Part shown: positions 11,010-24,000 of the stretch, one piece after another
How the letters are laid out: each line of letters opens with the position of its first letter
Position numbering within the stretch: position 1 is the stretch's first letter
Source: Hordeum vulgare subsp. vulgare
Taxonomy: Eukaryota; Streptophyta; Magnoliopsida; Poales; Poaceae
NCBI RefSeq assembly: GCF_904849725.1
Contig: NC_058520.1
Coordinates: 400,471,993 to 400,535,992, forward strand
Length of the DNA: 64,000 bases
Direction: 5' to 3'
Position numbers and translations under genes: made by a program
Notes under the pieces: model-generated
What the model was told of the DNA's origin: nothing
The model's database searches: none
The model's input: the letters and a program-made list of their open reading frames with translations, nothing else

Positions 11010-12250
11010 GATCTACAACACAAATATATTCAAAGTGGACTTAGACTATGTTCAAGATAATTAGAGTTTAACTTAATCAAATTATACGCTAAACTCCCAC
11101 TCAAAAAGTACATCTCTCTAGTCATTTGAGTGGTTCATGATCCACTTACACTAGCTCAAGTCCGATCATCACGTGAGTTGAGTATAGTTTCAGTGGTAAG
11201 CATCCCTATGCTAATCATATCATCTATATGATTCATGATCGACCTTTCGGTCTCATGTGTTCCGAGGCCATGTCTGCACATGCTAGGCTCGTCAAGCTTA
11301 ACCCGAGTGTTCCGCGTGCGCAACTGTTTTGCACCCGTTGTATGTGAACGTTGAGTCTATCACACCCGATCATCACGTGGTGTTTCGAAACGACGAACTG
11401 TAGCAACGGTGCACAGTCGGGGAGAACACAATTTTGTCTTGAAATTTTAGTGAGAGATCACCTCATAATGCTACCGTCGTTCTAAGCAAAATAAGGTGCA
11501 TAAAAGGATTAACATCACATGCAATTCATAAGTGACATGATATGGCCATCATCACGTGCTTCTTGATCTCCATCACCAAAGCACCTGGCACGATCTTCTT
11601 TTCACCGGCGCCACACCATGATCATCCATCAACGTGTTGCCATCGGGGTTGTCGTGCTACTCATGCTATTACTACTAAAGCTACATCCTAGCAAAATAGT
11701 AAACGCATCTGCAAGCACAAACGTTAGTATAAAGACAACCCTATGGCTCCTGCCGGTTGCCGTACCATCGACGTGCAAGTCGATATTTCTATTACAACAT
11801 GATCATCTCATACATCCAATATATCACATCACATCGTTGGCCATATCACATCACAAGCATACCCTGCAAAAACAAGTTAGATGTCCTCTAATTTTGTTGT
11901 TGCATGTTTTACGTGGTGACCAAAGGTATCTAGTAGGATCGCATCTTACTTACGCAAACACCACAACGGAGATATATGAGTTGCTATTTAACCTCATCCA
12001 AGGACCTCCTTGGTCAAATCCGATTCAACTAAAGTTGGAGAAACCGACACTTGCCAGTCATCTTTGAGCAAAGGGGGTTACTCGTAACGATGAAACCAGT
12101 CTCTCGTAAGCGTACGAGTAATGTCGGTCCAAGCCGCTTCAATCCAACAATACCGCGGAATCAAGAAAAGACTAAGGAGGGCAGCAAAGCGCACATCACC
12201 GCCCACAAAAAATTTTGTGTTCTACTCGAGAATACATCTACGCATGAACC
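11010..12250 (-). other. Untranslated leader of the BARE1-like element
   Basis: About 1.24 kb between the primer site and the gag ATG, a normal length for this group. Dimerisation and packaging signals should lie here, but I cannot place them. The short ORFs within it show no family signature and are not annotated. Confidence 0.7.
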
Positions 12251-12264
12251 TAGCTCTGATACCA
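12251..12264 (-). other. Primer binding site (tRNA-iMet), BARE1-like
   Basis: On the minus strand, TGGTATCAGAGCTA follows the LTR end by one base. TGGTATCAGAGC is complementary to the 3' end of initiator tRNA-Met, the usual primer for plant copia elements. Confidence 0.85.
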
Positions 12265-12265
12265 C

Positions 12266-14091
12266 TGTTGGGGAACGTCGCATGGGAAACAAAAATTTTC
12301 CTACGCGCACGAAGACCTATCATGGTAATGTCCATCTACGAGAGGGGATGAGTGATCTACGTACCCTTGTAGACCGTACAGCAGAAGCGTTAGAGAACGC
12401 GGTTGATGTAGTGGAACGCCCTCACGTCCCTCGATCCGCCCCGCGAACAATCCCGCGATCAGTCCCACGATCTAGTACCGAACGGACGGCACCTCCGCGT
12501 TCAGCACACGTACAGCTCGACGATGATCTCGGCCTTCTTGATCCAGCAAGAAAGACGGAGAGGTAGAAGAGTTCTCCGGCAGCGTGACGGCGCTCCGGAG
12601 GTTGGTGATGACCTTGTCTCAGCAGGGCTCCGCCCGAGCTCCGCAGAAACGCGATCTAGAGGAAAAACTGTGGAGGTATGTGGTCGGGCTGCCGTGGAAA
12701 AAGTCGTCTCAAATCAGCCCTTAAACCTCCGTATATATAGGTGGGAGGGAGGGGACCTTGCCTTGGGGCTCAAGGAGCCCCAAGGGGGTCGGCCGAGTCC
12801 AAGGGGGAGGACTCTCCCCCCCCCCAAACCGAGTTGGACTAGGTTTGGTGGGAGGGAGTCCCCCTTCCTTCCCACCTCCTCCTTTTTTTTTCTTTCTCTC
12901 TTGATTTTCTTCTCCTTGGCGCATAGAGCCTTTTGGGCTGTCCCACCAGCCCACTAAGGGCTGGTGTGCCACCCTCAAGGCCTATGGGCTTCCCCGGGGT
13001 GGGTTGCCCCCCCCCGGTGAACTCCCGGAACCCATTCGTCATTCCCGGTACATTCCCGGTAACTCCGAAAACCTTCCGGTAATCAAATGAGGTCATCCTA
13101 TATATCAATCTTCGTTTCCGGACCATTCCGGAAACCCTCGTGACGTCCGTGATCTCACCCGGGACTCCGAACAACATTCGGTAACCAACCATATAACTCT
13201 AATACGCATAAAACAACGTCGAACCTTAAGTGTGCAGACCCTGCAGGTTCGAGAACTATGTAGACATGACCCGAGAGACTCCTCGGTCAATATCCAATAG
13301 CGGGACCTGGATGCCCATATTGGATCCTACATATTCTACGAAGATCTTATCGTTTGAACCTCAGTGCCAAGGATTCATATAATCCCGTATGTCATTCCCT
13401 TTGTCCTTCGGTATGTTACTTGCCCGAGATTCGATCGTCAGTATCCGTATACATATTTCAATCTCGTTTACTGGCAAGTCTCTTTACTCGTTCCGTAATA
13501 CAAGATCCCTCAACTTACACTAAGTTACATTGCTTGCAAGGCTTGTGTGTGATGTTGTATTACCGAGTGGGCCCCGAGATACCTCTCCGTTCACACGGAG
13601 TGACAAATCCCTGTCTTGATCCATACTAACTCAACTAACACCTTCGGAGATACCTGTAGAGCATCTTTATAGTCACCCAGTTACGTTGCGACTTTTGATA
13701 CACACAAAGCATTCCTCCGGTGTCAGTGAATTATATGATCTCATGGTCATAGGAATAAATACTTGACACGCAGAAAACAGTAGCAACAAAATGACACGAT
13801 CAACATGCTACGTCTATTAGTTTGGGTCTAGTCCATCACGTAATTCTCCTAATGACGTGATCCAGTTATCAATCAACAACACCTTGTTCATAATCAGAAG
13901 ACACTAACTATCTTTGATCAACTGGCTAGCCAACTAGAGGCTTGCTAGGGACGGTGTTTTGTCTATGTATCCACACATGTAAATGAGTCTTCATTCAATA
14001 CAATTATAGCATGGATAATAAACGATTATCTTGATACAGGAATTATAATAATAACTATATTTATTATTGCCTCTAGGGCATAATTCCAACA
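12266..14091 (-). repeat. 5' LTR of the BARE1-like element
   Basis: A complete 1826-bp LTR, TGTTGGAATT...CCCCAACA on the minus strand. A TATATATA box at 12732-12739 lies in the expected promoter position, so transcription would run towards gag. The outer end (14091) abuts GTGGCAATGG of the minisatellite. Confidence 0.92.
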
Positions 14092-14276
14092 GTGGCAATG
14101 GTGGCAATGGTGGCAATGGTGGGAAAGTCGCAGAGTTAGTGGTTTTTATCATACCTACTTGGTGGCAATGGTGGCAAATGTGGCAATGATGGGAAAGTCG
14201 TAGAGTTAGTGGCTTTTTATCATACCTACTTGGTGGCAATGGTGGCAATGGTGGCAATGGTGGGAAAGTCGCACAG
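14092..14276 (+). repeat. Minisatellite, right block
   Basis: Two to three further units of the array at 4360-5921, same unit and orientation. Before the copia insertion the array was therefore continuous. It ends at GGGAAAGTCGCA, after which sequence becomes GC-rich and unrelated. Confidence 0.88.
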
Positions 14277-17200
14277 CACCGTGTGCTACTACCCTATCCC
14301 GTCCCGTCTCTTCCTCGACAGCCTTGCTCTCACCACGATTAGCCATCCCCTCGCATATGTTGTGAGAAAACAAAGATAGTTGGCGACCACCGTGAGGCTA
14401 GCTGCCGCTAGAATCGTGGTCTGCACGGGACCCTCTTTGCCACCACCGCGGCTCCGGTCCCGTCGCCGCTCCCGTGTTGCTCTGATCGCGACTGGCACAA
14501 CCGCGCTCGCTCACGCCTCTCCTTGCCATCGCCAACGGTGGCGACGTCGACACGTTGCGCGTCCTAGTGCAGCTTCGGCTGCGCTCGACCTCGGCGCGCC
14601 TGCCACCCATCGACCCACCACATTGCTTCGCTCTGCTTGCGTCCGCCTGACGCGGCCGGCCTTAGTCCGCACGCTCCTTCCCGCGTGCTTGGGGAGCTTC
14701 TCCAACGTCGCCACATTCTCTCATGCAGCCCTCCTAACGCGAACATATGTGATGGTACACCCTCGACGTGTGCCTTCACCCGCGCCCCACCGACACCTTC
14801 CTCAGGCGTGATGTCCACATCATCGCCCGTTAAGCCTAGGCTCAAGCTCTCCAACGCACTTGTCATTGTGGTCGGACGCGCGTCGGGCAACAGGCGTCGC
14901 GGCTGCGGCAGCTGCTGCACGTCACTCTGCAATCGAACTATACATTCCACACGAGTCCCTCCCCATCTTGCCGCGGGCTCCGTTCGCTTTGCCCGAGTCA
15001 AGCCTCGCCTCAGGCCGCGCCTTGCCCGCTCGCCCACATGCCCATCCATCCAATTGCCAATAGGTCCCAGCCTTTAGGCATCCATGCATCCAGCTGCTTG
15101 CTTGTGACCTAGCTTGTTCTAGGCTCGTGCATATGTGTATGGCTCGCCGACATTCTGCATTTCCGCTCGACCGTCATGCTATCGCCGGCCTTGTCCGCCT
15201 ACACACACCCCGCTTCTGACCGGCTGCGCGTGCATGTATCTCGCGACCGACGACGTACACATACGTACATGAAGACACCAAGAGAGTACCAAATTAACAT
15301 GTACTCCCTTCGTTCCATAATATAAGTCTTTCTAAAGGTTTCACTAATGTACTACATACGGATGTATATAGACATACTTTAAAGTATAGATTCACTCATT
15401 TTGCTTCGTATGTAGACACCTAGTGAAATATCTTAGGTACGGAGGGAGTACATGTGTTGGCTAGCCCCGTGCACCGTGCCTCCATGCCTCTCCGTGCGGC
15501 CACGCGTGATGCGTGTCGGCGTCACTCCGCCTGGCCGCCTCGTCGTGTCGGCTCTGCCCGCCCCGCGGTCGGCCTCCCCCCCCTCCGCATGCCCGGCCCG
15601 GGCCGGCCCCAGGTCGCGTGCACCGCCCGCCAGCTCCGTCCGGCCTCCGAACCCTGTCTCTCGCTGGCCCACACCGCACGCCGGCTCCGCCTCCAGTCGA
15701 CGTGCCGCGTCGTCTGCCCGGTCGCTGCGGTCCGGCTCACCGGCAGCTCCGCCGCGCCCGCGTGCCCTTTGCCTTTTCGCGGCGGCTCCACACCTGCTTC
15801 GATAGTTCCGCCCTCCTTCGACCCCGCGTGCCCGCCGCGCCCGTGCGTGGTGTGGATGCGCCTCCGCGATGGCGCCTTCCTCGACTCCAAGCTACCGATG
15901 CCGCTCGACCTTGCCAGTTCCCTTGAGGAGTCCCGCAACGGCTTTGAACAGGCCGAGTCCCGCGACGGTGCCGACCCGGCCTCCCTCACCACGCTCCCCA
16001 ACCTCCTGTTGGCACGTCCGCATCATGCGGCTCGGGCCCCAGTGCGCGGCTTCGCTCGCACCGAAGCCGCTCCACCCCTGTGCGCGGCCTGGCTGCCCGT
16101 CGGCTCCGCTCCGCCCGTGCTGCTGCATGACGCCCCCTCTGCCCCGTCATCTACCGGCTTCGCGCGCCCGCGCCCCTGCTCCGGCTCCCTCTTCGGGTGC
16201 TCCCGCGACCGTCTTCACCCCTGCTTGCCCTGGCCACCCGCCTCGTTGCCTCTCCTCTACACCTGCGTCGGCCCTCCGCGAGTACTGCTCCGCCCCTGCG
16301 CCAGTCTGCCAACCGCATCTGACTCCGCAGCTGGCCGTGCCCACGCCACCATGCCACGCTCAACCCAGCTCCAGCTCACACAGGCTCGCGTCTGCGGCCG
16401 CCCCCGCCCCATACCGCGCCCGCCGGCTCGCTGCCCTACGCTGGCCGGTTCCCGCAGGCCTCGGCCGCCTCCTCCTGCTCCCCAACTGTCACGGTCATCG
16501 GTCCATGCGCAAAGAAGGACTATGTGAGCCGGCTAGAAAAGAGAGTGGTCGGCTGGAAAAAAAAAAGACGAACTGGGCCACACAAAAACACCCCCTCGGT
16601 CACCTGCATCGTCGTCTAGCTGGCTAGCATGTCCGCCTACTTTGATATCGGGCCGGCTCCAACTTCCAATCTACTTTGACGTCCGGTCGATCTGATACGG
16701 TCGGCTGGCACGCCCACCTACCGCCAGGTGCTCGACGGGTACACCCAACGGGTGCGCCGACGCGCTCCACTGGCAAAAAGTCAAGACGGTCGCAAGCCGC
16801 GCCGGCCATCATCAACAACAACCACCTTGCCAGCACGAAATAATCAATGTGAGCTCTTCACCTGCATATCCTCGTGCCGCACATAAGAAAGATACCCCGA
16901 GCGACCCTCGGGGGTCATCCCCGCATTTGTTTGAGCTAGTTTACTGTTCACCACGACACGAGCTAGTCTTGGCCTGGGGTTCTCCGCATGGCCCGATACG
17001 GTCGCTCCCATGGGACGGCTTAGTAGCGTGTACGGTATCGAAGGCCCACTCTTTGTCATAACTACTGACCGCACTGCAGTTATCCAGCTAGCGAGACCCT
17101 CCGCACGACTCTTCGAGTCGTCCGGCGACTCGGAGGCTACACCCAGCGGGTGCTCTTGCGCGCCCGTGCTGAAAACAGCCGTACGGCGGACTCCGCGTAC

Positions 17201-17539
17201 ACGCCCAACATGGCCCCACGCCCACCAGCCGACGGACTCCAGGTCCGTGCACGGCAGCGCCTCGCACCCATCAGCCAGCAAACCCCACGCCCATCAGCCG
17301 ACGGACCCCAGGCCCATCAGTCGGTGAACTCCGCGTCCGCGCCCGACATCTTCGACACCACCGTCTCCTCAGCAACACCAAAGACCCTCTGCTCGACTCT
17401 TCTAGTAAACCGGAGGCTACACCCAGCAGGTGCATCTGTGCACCCCCGCTAGAAACAGCCAGCCGGCGGACTCCGCGTCATGCCCGGTAAGGCCCCGCAC
17501 CCACCAGCCGGTGGACCCTTGCGTCCCTGCACGGCAGGA
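14277..17539. other. Unclassified GC-rich repeat, left part
   Basis: About 3.3 kb of strongly GC-rich DNA (especially 14400-16500), continuing at 33033-33397 across the G2 insertion. Long open frames occur on both strands and in several frames at once, as expected from base composition; none shows a known domain. The last part has imperfect direct repeats: GGAGGCTACACCCAGC at 17132 and 17412 (280 bp apart) and CCCACGCCCA(C/T)CAGCCGAC at 17215 and 17284 (69 bp apart). It may be LTR or internal DNA of an uncharacterised element; I cannot assign it. Confidence 0.5.
15302..15450. mobile_element. Stowaway-type MITE
   Basis: A 145-bp element (15304-15448) with terminal inverted repeats CTCCCTTCGTTCC and GGTACGGAGGGAG, flanked by TA duplications (15302-15303, 15449-15450). 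The interior is AT-rich and matches the Triticeae Stowaway pattern (ATATAAGTC, ACTACATACGGATGTA). It has no coding capacity and would be moved by a Tc1/mariner transposase. Confidence 0.9.
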
Positions 17540-17985
17540 TGCTGCGGCAAAAAAGACCTTCCTTGGCGCTAGGAATTCTTCTTGTTACTTCTCTGGTTTG
17601 CGTCGGTGTTTCCTTGAAGTGGAAAAGGTGATGCAGCACAGGAGCAGTAAGTATTTCCCTTAGTTTGAGAACCAAGGTATCGATCCAGAAGGAGGACCTC
17701 GTCAAGTCCAGAGTACCTGCGCAAACACAAACAAGCTTGCACCCAACGCTTCAAAGGGGTCGTCAATCCCTTCAAGATTGTTTGCAAAGTGAGATCTCAA
17801 GGCGGAAAGTGCAACGAAGTAAAAAGTGAAAGGCTGAAAATATGGTGTGGAGCAGACCCGGGGGCCATAGTGTTCACTAGAGGCTTCTCTCAAAATAGCA
17901 AATATCACGGTGGGTGAACAAATTACTGTCGAGCAATTGATAGAACCGCGCAAAGTCATGACGATATCTAAGGCAATGATCATAC
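17540..17985 (-). repeat. 3' LTR of G2, first segment
   Basis: TGCTGCGGCAAAAAAGACC onward matches the start of the other G2 LTR at 31473 until ATGATCATAC at 17985, where Angela begins. The match resumes at 26770. CATAC at 17981-17985 is the Angela target duplication. Confidence 0.88.
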
Positions 17986-19732
17986 TGTTGGAAATATGCC
18001 CTAGAGGCAATAATAAAATGGTTATTATCATATTTCCTTGTTCATGATAATCGTCTATCGTTCATGCTATAATTGTATTAACAGGAAACAGTAATACATG
18101 TGTGAATGAATAGATCACAATGTGTCCCTAGCAAGCCTCTAGTTGGCTAGCTCGTTGGTCAATAGATGATCATGGTTTCCTGATCATGGACATTGGATGT
18201 CATTGATAACGGGATCACATCATTGGGAGAATGATGTGGTGGACAAGACCCAATCATAAGCCTAGCACTAGATCGTATTGTTCGTATGCTAATGCTTTTC
18301 TAATGTCAAGTATCTTTTCCTTCGACCGTGAGATTGTGCAACTCCCGGATACCGTAGGAGTGCTTTGGGTGTATCAAACGTCACAACATAACTGGGTGAC
18401 TATAAAGGTGCACTACGGGTACCTCCGAAAGTGTCTGTTGGGTTGGCACGAATCGAGATCGGGATTTGTCACTCCGTGTGACGGAGAGGTATCTCTGGGC
18501 CCACTCGGTAGAACATCATCATGAGCTCAATGTGACTAAGGAGTTAGTCACACGATGACGTGCTACGGAACGAGTAAAGAGACTTACCGGTAACGAGATT
18601 GAACAAGGTATAGGTATACCGACGATCGAATCTCGGGCAAGTTCTATACCGACAGACAAAGGAAATCGTATACGGGATTGATTGAATCCTTAACATCGTG
18701 GTTCATCCGATGAGATCATCGTGGAGCTAGTGGGAGCCAACATGGGTATCTAGACCCCGCTGATGGTTATTGGCCAGAGAGGTGTCTCGGTCATGTCTGC
18801 CTGTCTCCCGAACCCGTAGGGTCTACACACTTAAGGTTCGATGACGCTAGGGTTATAGGGAATTGTTGTACGAGGTTACCGAAAGTTGTTCGGAGTCCCG
18901 GATGAGATCCCGGACGTCACGAGGAGCTCCGGAATGGTCCGGAGGTAAAGATTGATATATATGACGGATGGTTTCGGACACCGGAAGTGTTTCGGGCATC
19001 ACCGGTAACGTACCGGGACCACCGGAGGTGGTCCCGGGGGACCACCGAAGGGGGCTGCGACCCCAAGAGGTAAGATGGGCTAAGTGGGGGTGGGAACCAG
19101 CCCCTAGTTGGGCTGGTATGCCTCCCCACTCAGCCCATGGCGCAGGGGAAAGGAAAAAAGGGGGGGAACCCTAATTTAGGTGGGCCTTAGGCCCACCAGA
19201 GGGGTGCGCCACCCCTCCCCCTTGCCCTGGCCGCCACCCCTTCCCCATCTGAGGGCTGCCGCACCCCTTAGGGATGGGAACCCTAAGGGCTGCGCCCCCT
19301 CCCTCTCCCCCTATATATAGATGAGGTTCGGGGCTGTTTGAGACACGGTTTAATCTCTCTCTCTCGCAGCCCTGCCCTCTCCCTCCTCCTCTCTGCCGGT
19401 GCTTGGTGAAGCCTTGCCGGGAGACCTCGTCTCTCCACCAACACCACGCCGTCGTGTTGCTGGTCTTCTTTCCAACCTCTCCCTCCTCCTTGCTGGATCA
19501 AGGTGCGGGAGACGTCACCGGGCTGCACGTGTGTTGAACGCGAAGGTGCCGTTGTTCGGCACTAGATCGGAATCGCTGCGAGTACGACTCCATCAACCGC
19601 GTTCTAGCAACGCTTCCGCTTAGCGATCTTCAAAGGTACGAAGATGCTCTTACCCCTCTCGTTTCTGGTCTCTCCATAGGAAGATCTGAATATGCGTAGG
19701 AAATTTTTGAATTTATGCTATGTTACCCAACA
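17986..19732 (+). repeat. 5' LTR of Angela
   Basis: The LTR runs TGTTGGAAAT...TACCCAACA. A TATA box, TATATATA at 19312-19319, lies before a CT-rich start region. A GC-rich U5 follows. A 97-codon ORF (18231-18524) recurs in the other LTR only because LTRs are duplicates. Confidence 0.93.
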
Positions 19733-19733
19733 G

Positions 19734-19745
19734 TGGTATCAGAGC
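19734..19745 (+). other. Primer binding site (tRNA-iMet), Angela
   Basis: TGGTATCAGAGC lies one base after the LTR end, complementary to the 3' end of initiator tRNA-Met. Confidence 0.9.
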
Positions 19746-21003
19746 CAGGTTTTCTGTGCGTAGATTCTATGCACGAGTAGAACACAAAAGTTGTGGGCGA
19801 TGGTTTGTCAATTTGCTTGCCGTTACTAGTCTTATTCTTTTCCGGCGGTATTGTGGGATGAAGCGGCCCGGACCGACCTTACACGTACGCTTACGTGAGA
19901 CTGGTTCCACCGACAGACATGCACATCGTGCATAAAGGTGGCTAGCGGGTGTCTGTCTCTCCTACTCTAGTCGGATTGGATTTGATGAAAAGGGTCCTTA
20001 TGAAGGGTAAATAGCTTTGGCATATCATCGTTGTGGCTGTCACGTAGGTAAGAAGACGTTCTTGCTAGAAACTTAAATCAGCCACGTAAAACTTGCAACA
20101 ACAATTAGAGGACGTCTAACTTGTTTTTGCAGGGTTTGACATGTGATGTGATATGGCCAAAGTTGTGATGTTGCATGTATGATGTATGAGATGATCATGT
20201 TATTGTAATAGGTTTCACGACTTGCATGTCGATGAGTATGACAACCGGCAGGAGCCATAGGAGTTGTCTTAATTTTTTGTATGAGATGCAACGCCATGTG
20301 CTTGCTACTTTTACTTCATTGCTAATGGTTAGCCATAGTAGTAGTGATAGTAGTAGTTGGTGTGACGACTTCACGGAGACACGATGATGGAGATCATGAT
20401 GATGGAGATCATGGTGTCACGCCGGTGACGATGATGATCATGCGATGCCTGAAGATGGAGATCGAAAGAGCAAAGATGATAATGGCCATATCATGTCACT
20501 ATATGATTGCATTGTGATGTTTATCATGTTTTACATCTTATTGCTTAGAACGACGATAGCATAATAAGATGATCCCTCCTAAAATTTCGAGAACGTATTC
20601 CCCTAAGTGTGCACCGTTGCGAAGGTTCGTTGTCTCGAAGCACCACGTGATGATCGGGTGTGATAGATTCTAACGTTCGCATACAACGGGTGTAAGCCAG
20701 ATTTACACACGCAAAACACTTAGGTTGACTCGACGAGCTTAGCATGTACAGACATGACCTCGAATACAAGAGACCGAAAGGTCGAACATGAGTCGTATGG
20801 TTGAATACGATCAGCATGAAGTTGCTCACCATGGTGACTAGTCCGTCTCACGTGATGATCGGACACGGGTTAGTCAACATGGATCATGCATCACTTAGAT
20901 GACTAGAGGGATGTCGATTTAAGTGGGAGTTCATACTTAATTTGATTAAATGAACTTAATTGTCATGAACTTAGTCTAAAAGTTGTCTTTATAAATATTG
21001 TAG
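19746..21003 (+). other. Untranslated leader of Angela
   Basis: About 1.26 kb between primer site and gag ATG, similar in length to the BARE1-like leader. It includes ATG-rich, hairpin-prone stretches (about 20380-20460, GATGATGGAGATC repeated). No gene. Confidence 0.7.
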
Positions 21004-24000
21004 ATGTCCAACGTCAACCTCAACTTCAACGCATTCCTAGAGAAAAACAAGCTGAAAGATGATGGTAGCAACTATGCGGACTGGGTTCGCAACCTGAAGC
21101 TCATCCTTGAAGCAGCTAAAAAGGCTTATGTCCTTAATGCGCCGCTAGGTGACCCTCCCGCTCCCGCAGCAGCGCAGGACGTTCTAAACGTCTGGCAAGC
21201 GCGGAGTGATGACTACTCTCTGGTCAGGTGTGGCATGTTATACAGTTTAGAAACGGGGCTCCAAAGACGTTTTGAGCAACACGGGGCATATGAGATGTTC
21301 CAAGAGCTGAAGCTAGTTTTTCAAGCTCATGCCCGTGTCGAGAGATATGAAGTCTCCGACAAGTTCTTCAGCTGTAAGATGGAGGAGAACAGTTCTGTCA
21401 GTGAGCACATACTCAAAATGTCTGGGTTACACGGTCGTCTGACTTCACTTGGAGTCGAACTTCCGGATGATGCTATCATTGACAGAATCCTCCAGTCTCT
21501 CCCACCAAGCTACAAAGGCTTTGTGCTTAACTACAACATGCAAGGGATGGAGAAAACCATTCCCGAGTTGTACTCGATGCTCAAGTCTGCAGAAGTAGAA
21601 ATCAAGAAGGAGCATCAAGTGTTGATGGTCAACAAGACCACTAGTTTCAAGAAAGGCAGGGGTAAGAAGAACTTCAAGAAAGACGGCAAAGCTGTTGCCG
21701 CGCCCGGTAAGCCAGATGCTGGGAAGAAGAAAAAGAACGGACCCAAGCCTGAGACTGAGTGCTTCTACTGCAAGGGAAAAGGTCACTGGAAGCGGAACTG
21801 CCCCAAATACTTAGCGGACAAGAAGGCCGGCAACGTTAAAGGTATATGTGATATACATGTTATTGATGTGTACCTTACCAGCGCTCGTAGTAGCTCCTGG
21901 GTATTTGATACCGGTGCTGTTGCTCACATTTGCAACTCAAAACAGGAACTGCGGAATAAGCGGAGACTGGCCAAGGACGAGGTGACGATGCGCGTCGGGA
22001 ATGGCTCAAAGGTCGATGTGATCGCCGTCGGCACGCTACCTCTACATCTACCGTCGGGATTAGTTTTAAACCTTAATAATTGTTATTTAGTACCAGCTTT
22101 AAGCATGAACATTGTATCAGGGTCTTGCTTAATGCGAGACGGCTACTCATTTAAGTCAGAGAATAATGGTTGTTCTATTTATATGAGTGATATGTTTTAT
22201 GGTCATGCTCCGCTGGTGAATGGTTTATTCTTGATGAATCTCGATCGTGATGTTACACATATTCATAGTGTGAGTACCAAAAGATGCAAAGTTGATAATG
22301 GTAGTCCCACATACTTGTGGCACTGCCGCCTTGGTCATATCGGCGTTAAGCGCATGAAGAAGCTCCATACTGATGGACTGCTAGAGTCTCTTGACTTTGA
22401 ATCATTTGACACATGCGAACCGTGCCTCATGGGCAAGATGACTAAGACTCCATTCTCAGGAATAATGGAGAGAGCCACCGACTTATTGGAAATAATACAT
22501 ACTGATGTGTGTGGTCCAATGAACGTTGAAGCTCGCGGTGGTTATCGTTATGTTCTCACTCTCACCGATGATTTGAGTAGGTATGGGTATATCTACTTGA
22601 TGAAGCACAAATCTGAGACGTTTGAAAAGTTCAAGGAATTTCAGAGTGAGGTTGAGAATCAACGTGACAGGAAAATTAAATGTCTATGATCTGATCGTGG
22701 AGGAGAATATTTGAGTCACGAGTTTGGCACACACCTAAGGAAGTATGGAATCGTTTCACAACTAACACCGCCTGGCACACCGCAGCGCAACGGAGTGTCT
22801 GAACGTCGTAATCGCACTTTATTAGATATGGTACGATTTATGATGTCTCTCACCGACTTACCGCTATCATTTTGGGGATACGCATTAGAAACTGCAGCAT
22901 TCACTTTAAATAGGGCACCGTCTAAATCCGTTGAGACGACACCGTATGAACTATGGTTTGGCAAGAAACCTAAGTTGTCGTTTCTTAAAGTTTGGGGCTG
23001 CGATGCTTATGTGAAGAAACTTCAACCAGAAAAGCTCGAACCCAAAGCGGAGAAATGCGTATTCATAGGATACCCCAAGGAAACTATTGGGTATACCTTC
23101 TATCTTAGATCCGAAGGTAAAACCTTTGTTGCCAAGAACGGATCCTTTCTAGAGAAAGAGTTTCTCTCGAAAGAAGTAAGTGGGAGGAAGGTAGAACTTG
23201 ATGAGGTAATTACACCCCCTCTCGAACAGGAAAGTAGCGCAGCGCAAGAAGTTGTTCCTGTGGTGCCTACACGGACTGAAGAGGAAGTTAATGATGATGA
23301 TCATGAAGCTTCGGATCAAGTTACTACTGAACCACGAAGGTCCACAAGGGTACGCTCCGCACCAGAGTGGTACGGCAACCCTGTGATGGAAATCATGTTG
23401 TTAGACAACGGTGAACCTTCGAACTATGAAGAAGCGATGGCGGGGCCGGATTCCAACAAATGGTTGAGGCCATGAAATCCGAGATAGGATCCATGTATGA
23501 GAACAAAGTATGGACTTTGGTGGACTTGCCCGATGAACGGCGAGCCATAGAAAATAAATGGATCTTCAAGAAGAAGACTGATGGAAACGGTAATGTAACC
23601 GTTTATAAAGTTCGACTTGTCGCAAAGGGTTTTCGAAAAATTCAAGGAGTTGACTACGAAGAGACTTTCTCTCCCGTAGCGAAGCTAAAATCAGTCCGAA
23701 TCATGTTAGCAATTGCCGCCTTTTATGATTATGAAATTTGGCAAATGGACGTCAAAACAGCGTTCCTTAACGGGAATCTTAAGGAAGAGTTGTATATGAT
23801 GCAACCAGAAGGTTTTGTCGATCCTAAAGGTGCTAACAAAGTATGCAAGCTCCAGCGCTCCATCTATGGGCTGGTGCAAGCATCTCGGAGTTGGAACATT
23901 CGCTTTAATGAGGTGATTAAGGCGTTTGGGTTCATACAGGTTTACGGAGAAGCCTGTCTGTACAAGAAAGTGAGTGGGAGCTCTGTAGCTTTCCTCGTAC

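Larger units (their letters stand above)
5922..14091 (-). mobile_element. BARE1/WIS-like copia retrotransposon inserted in the minisatellite
   Basis: A nearly complete Ty1-copia element on the minus strand: 5' LTR 12266-14091 (1826 bp), primer site 12251-12264, leader, gag-pol 7029-11009, polypurine tract 6977-6994 and 3' LTR 5922-6976. The LTR begins TGTTGGAATTATGCCC on the minus strand, typical of BARE1/WIS. The 3' LTR lacks its outer 770 bp or so, and no target duplication can be seen. Where both LTRs exist they differ at about 12 sites in 1054 bp (by eye), pointing to insertion roughly 0.4 My ago at 1.3e-8 substitutions per site per year. Confidence 0.92.

Noticed and set aside
11618..12566. 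ORFs in the BARE1-like leader and LTR on the plus strand
   Set aside because: Antisense to the element, no conserved domain, and no matching frame in the Angela leader.
15454..16527. 357-codon ORF and several overlapping long ORFs on both strands
   Set aside because: The region is extremely GC-rich, so stops are rare in every frame. The translations are Pro/Ala/Arg/Ser-rich with no domain, and no frame stands out.
18231..18524. 97-codon ORF found again at 25264-25557
   Set aside because: Both lie in the two Angela LTRs; the match is LTR duplication, not a gene family. The same applies to the 91-codon ORFs at 6239 and 13354 in the BARE1-like LTRs.
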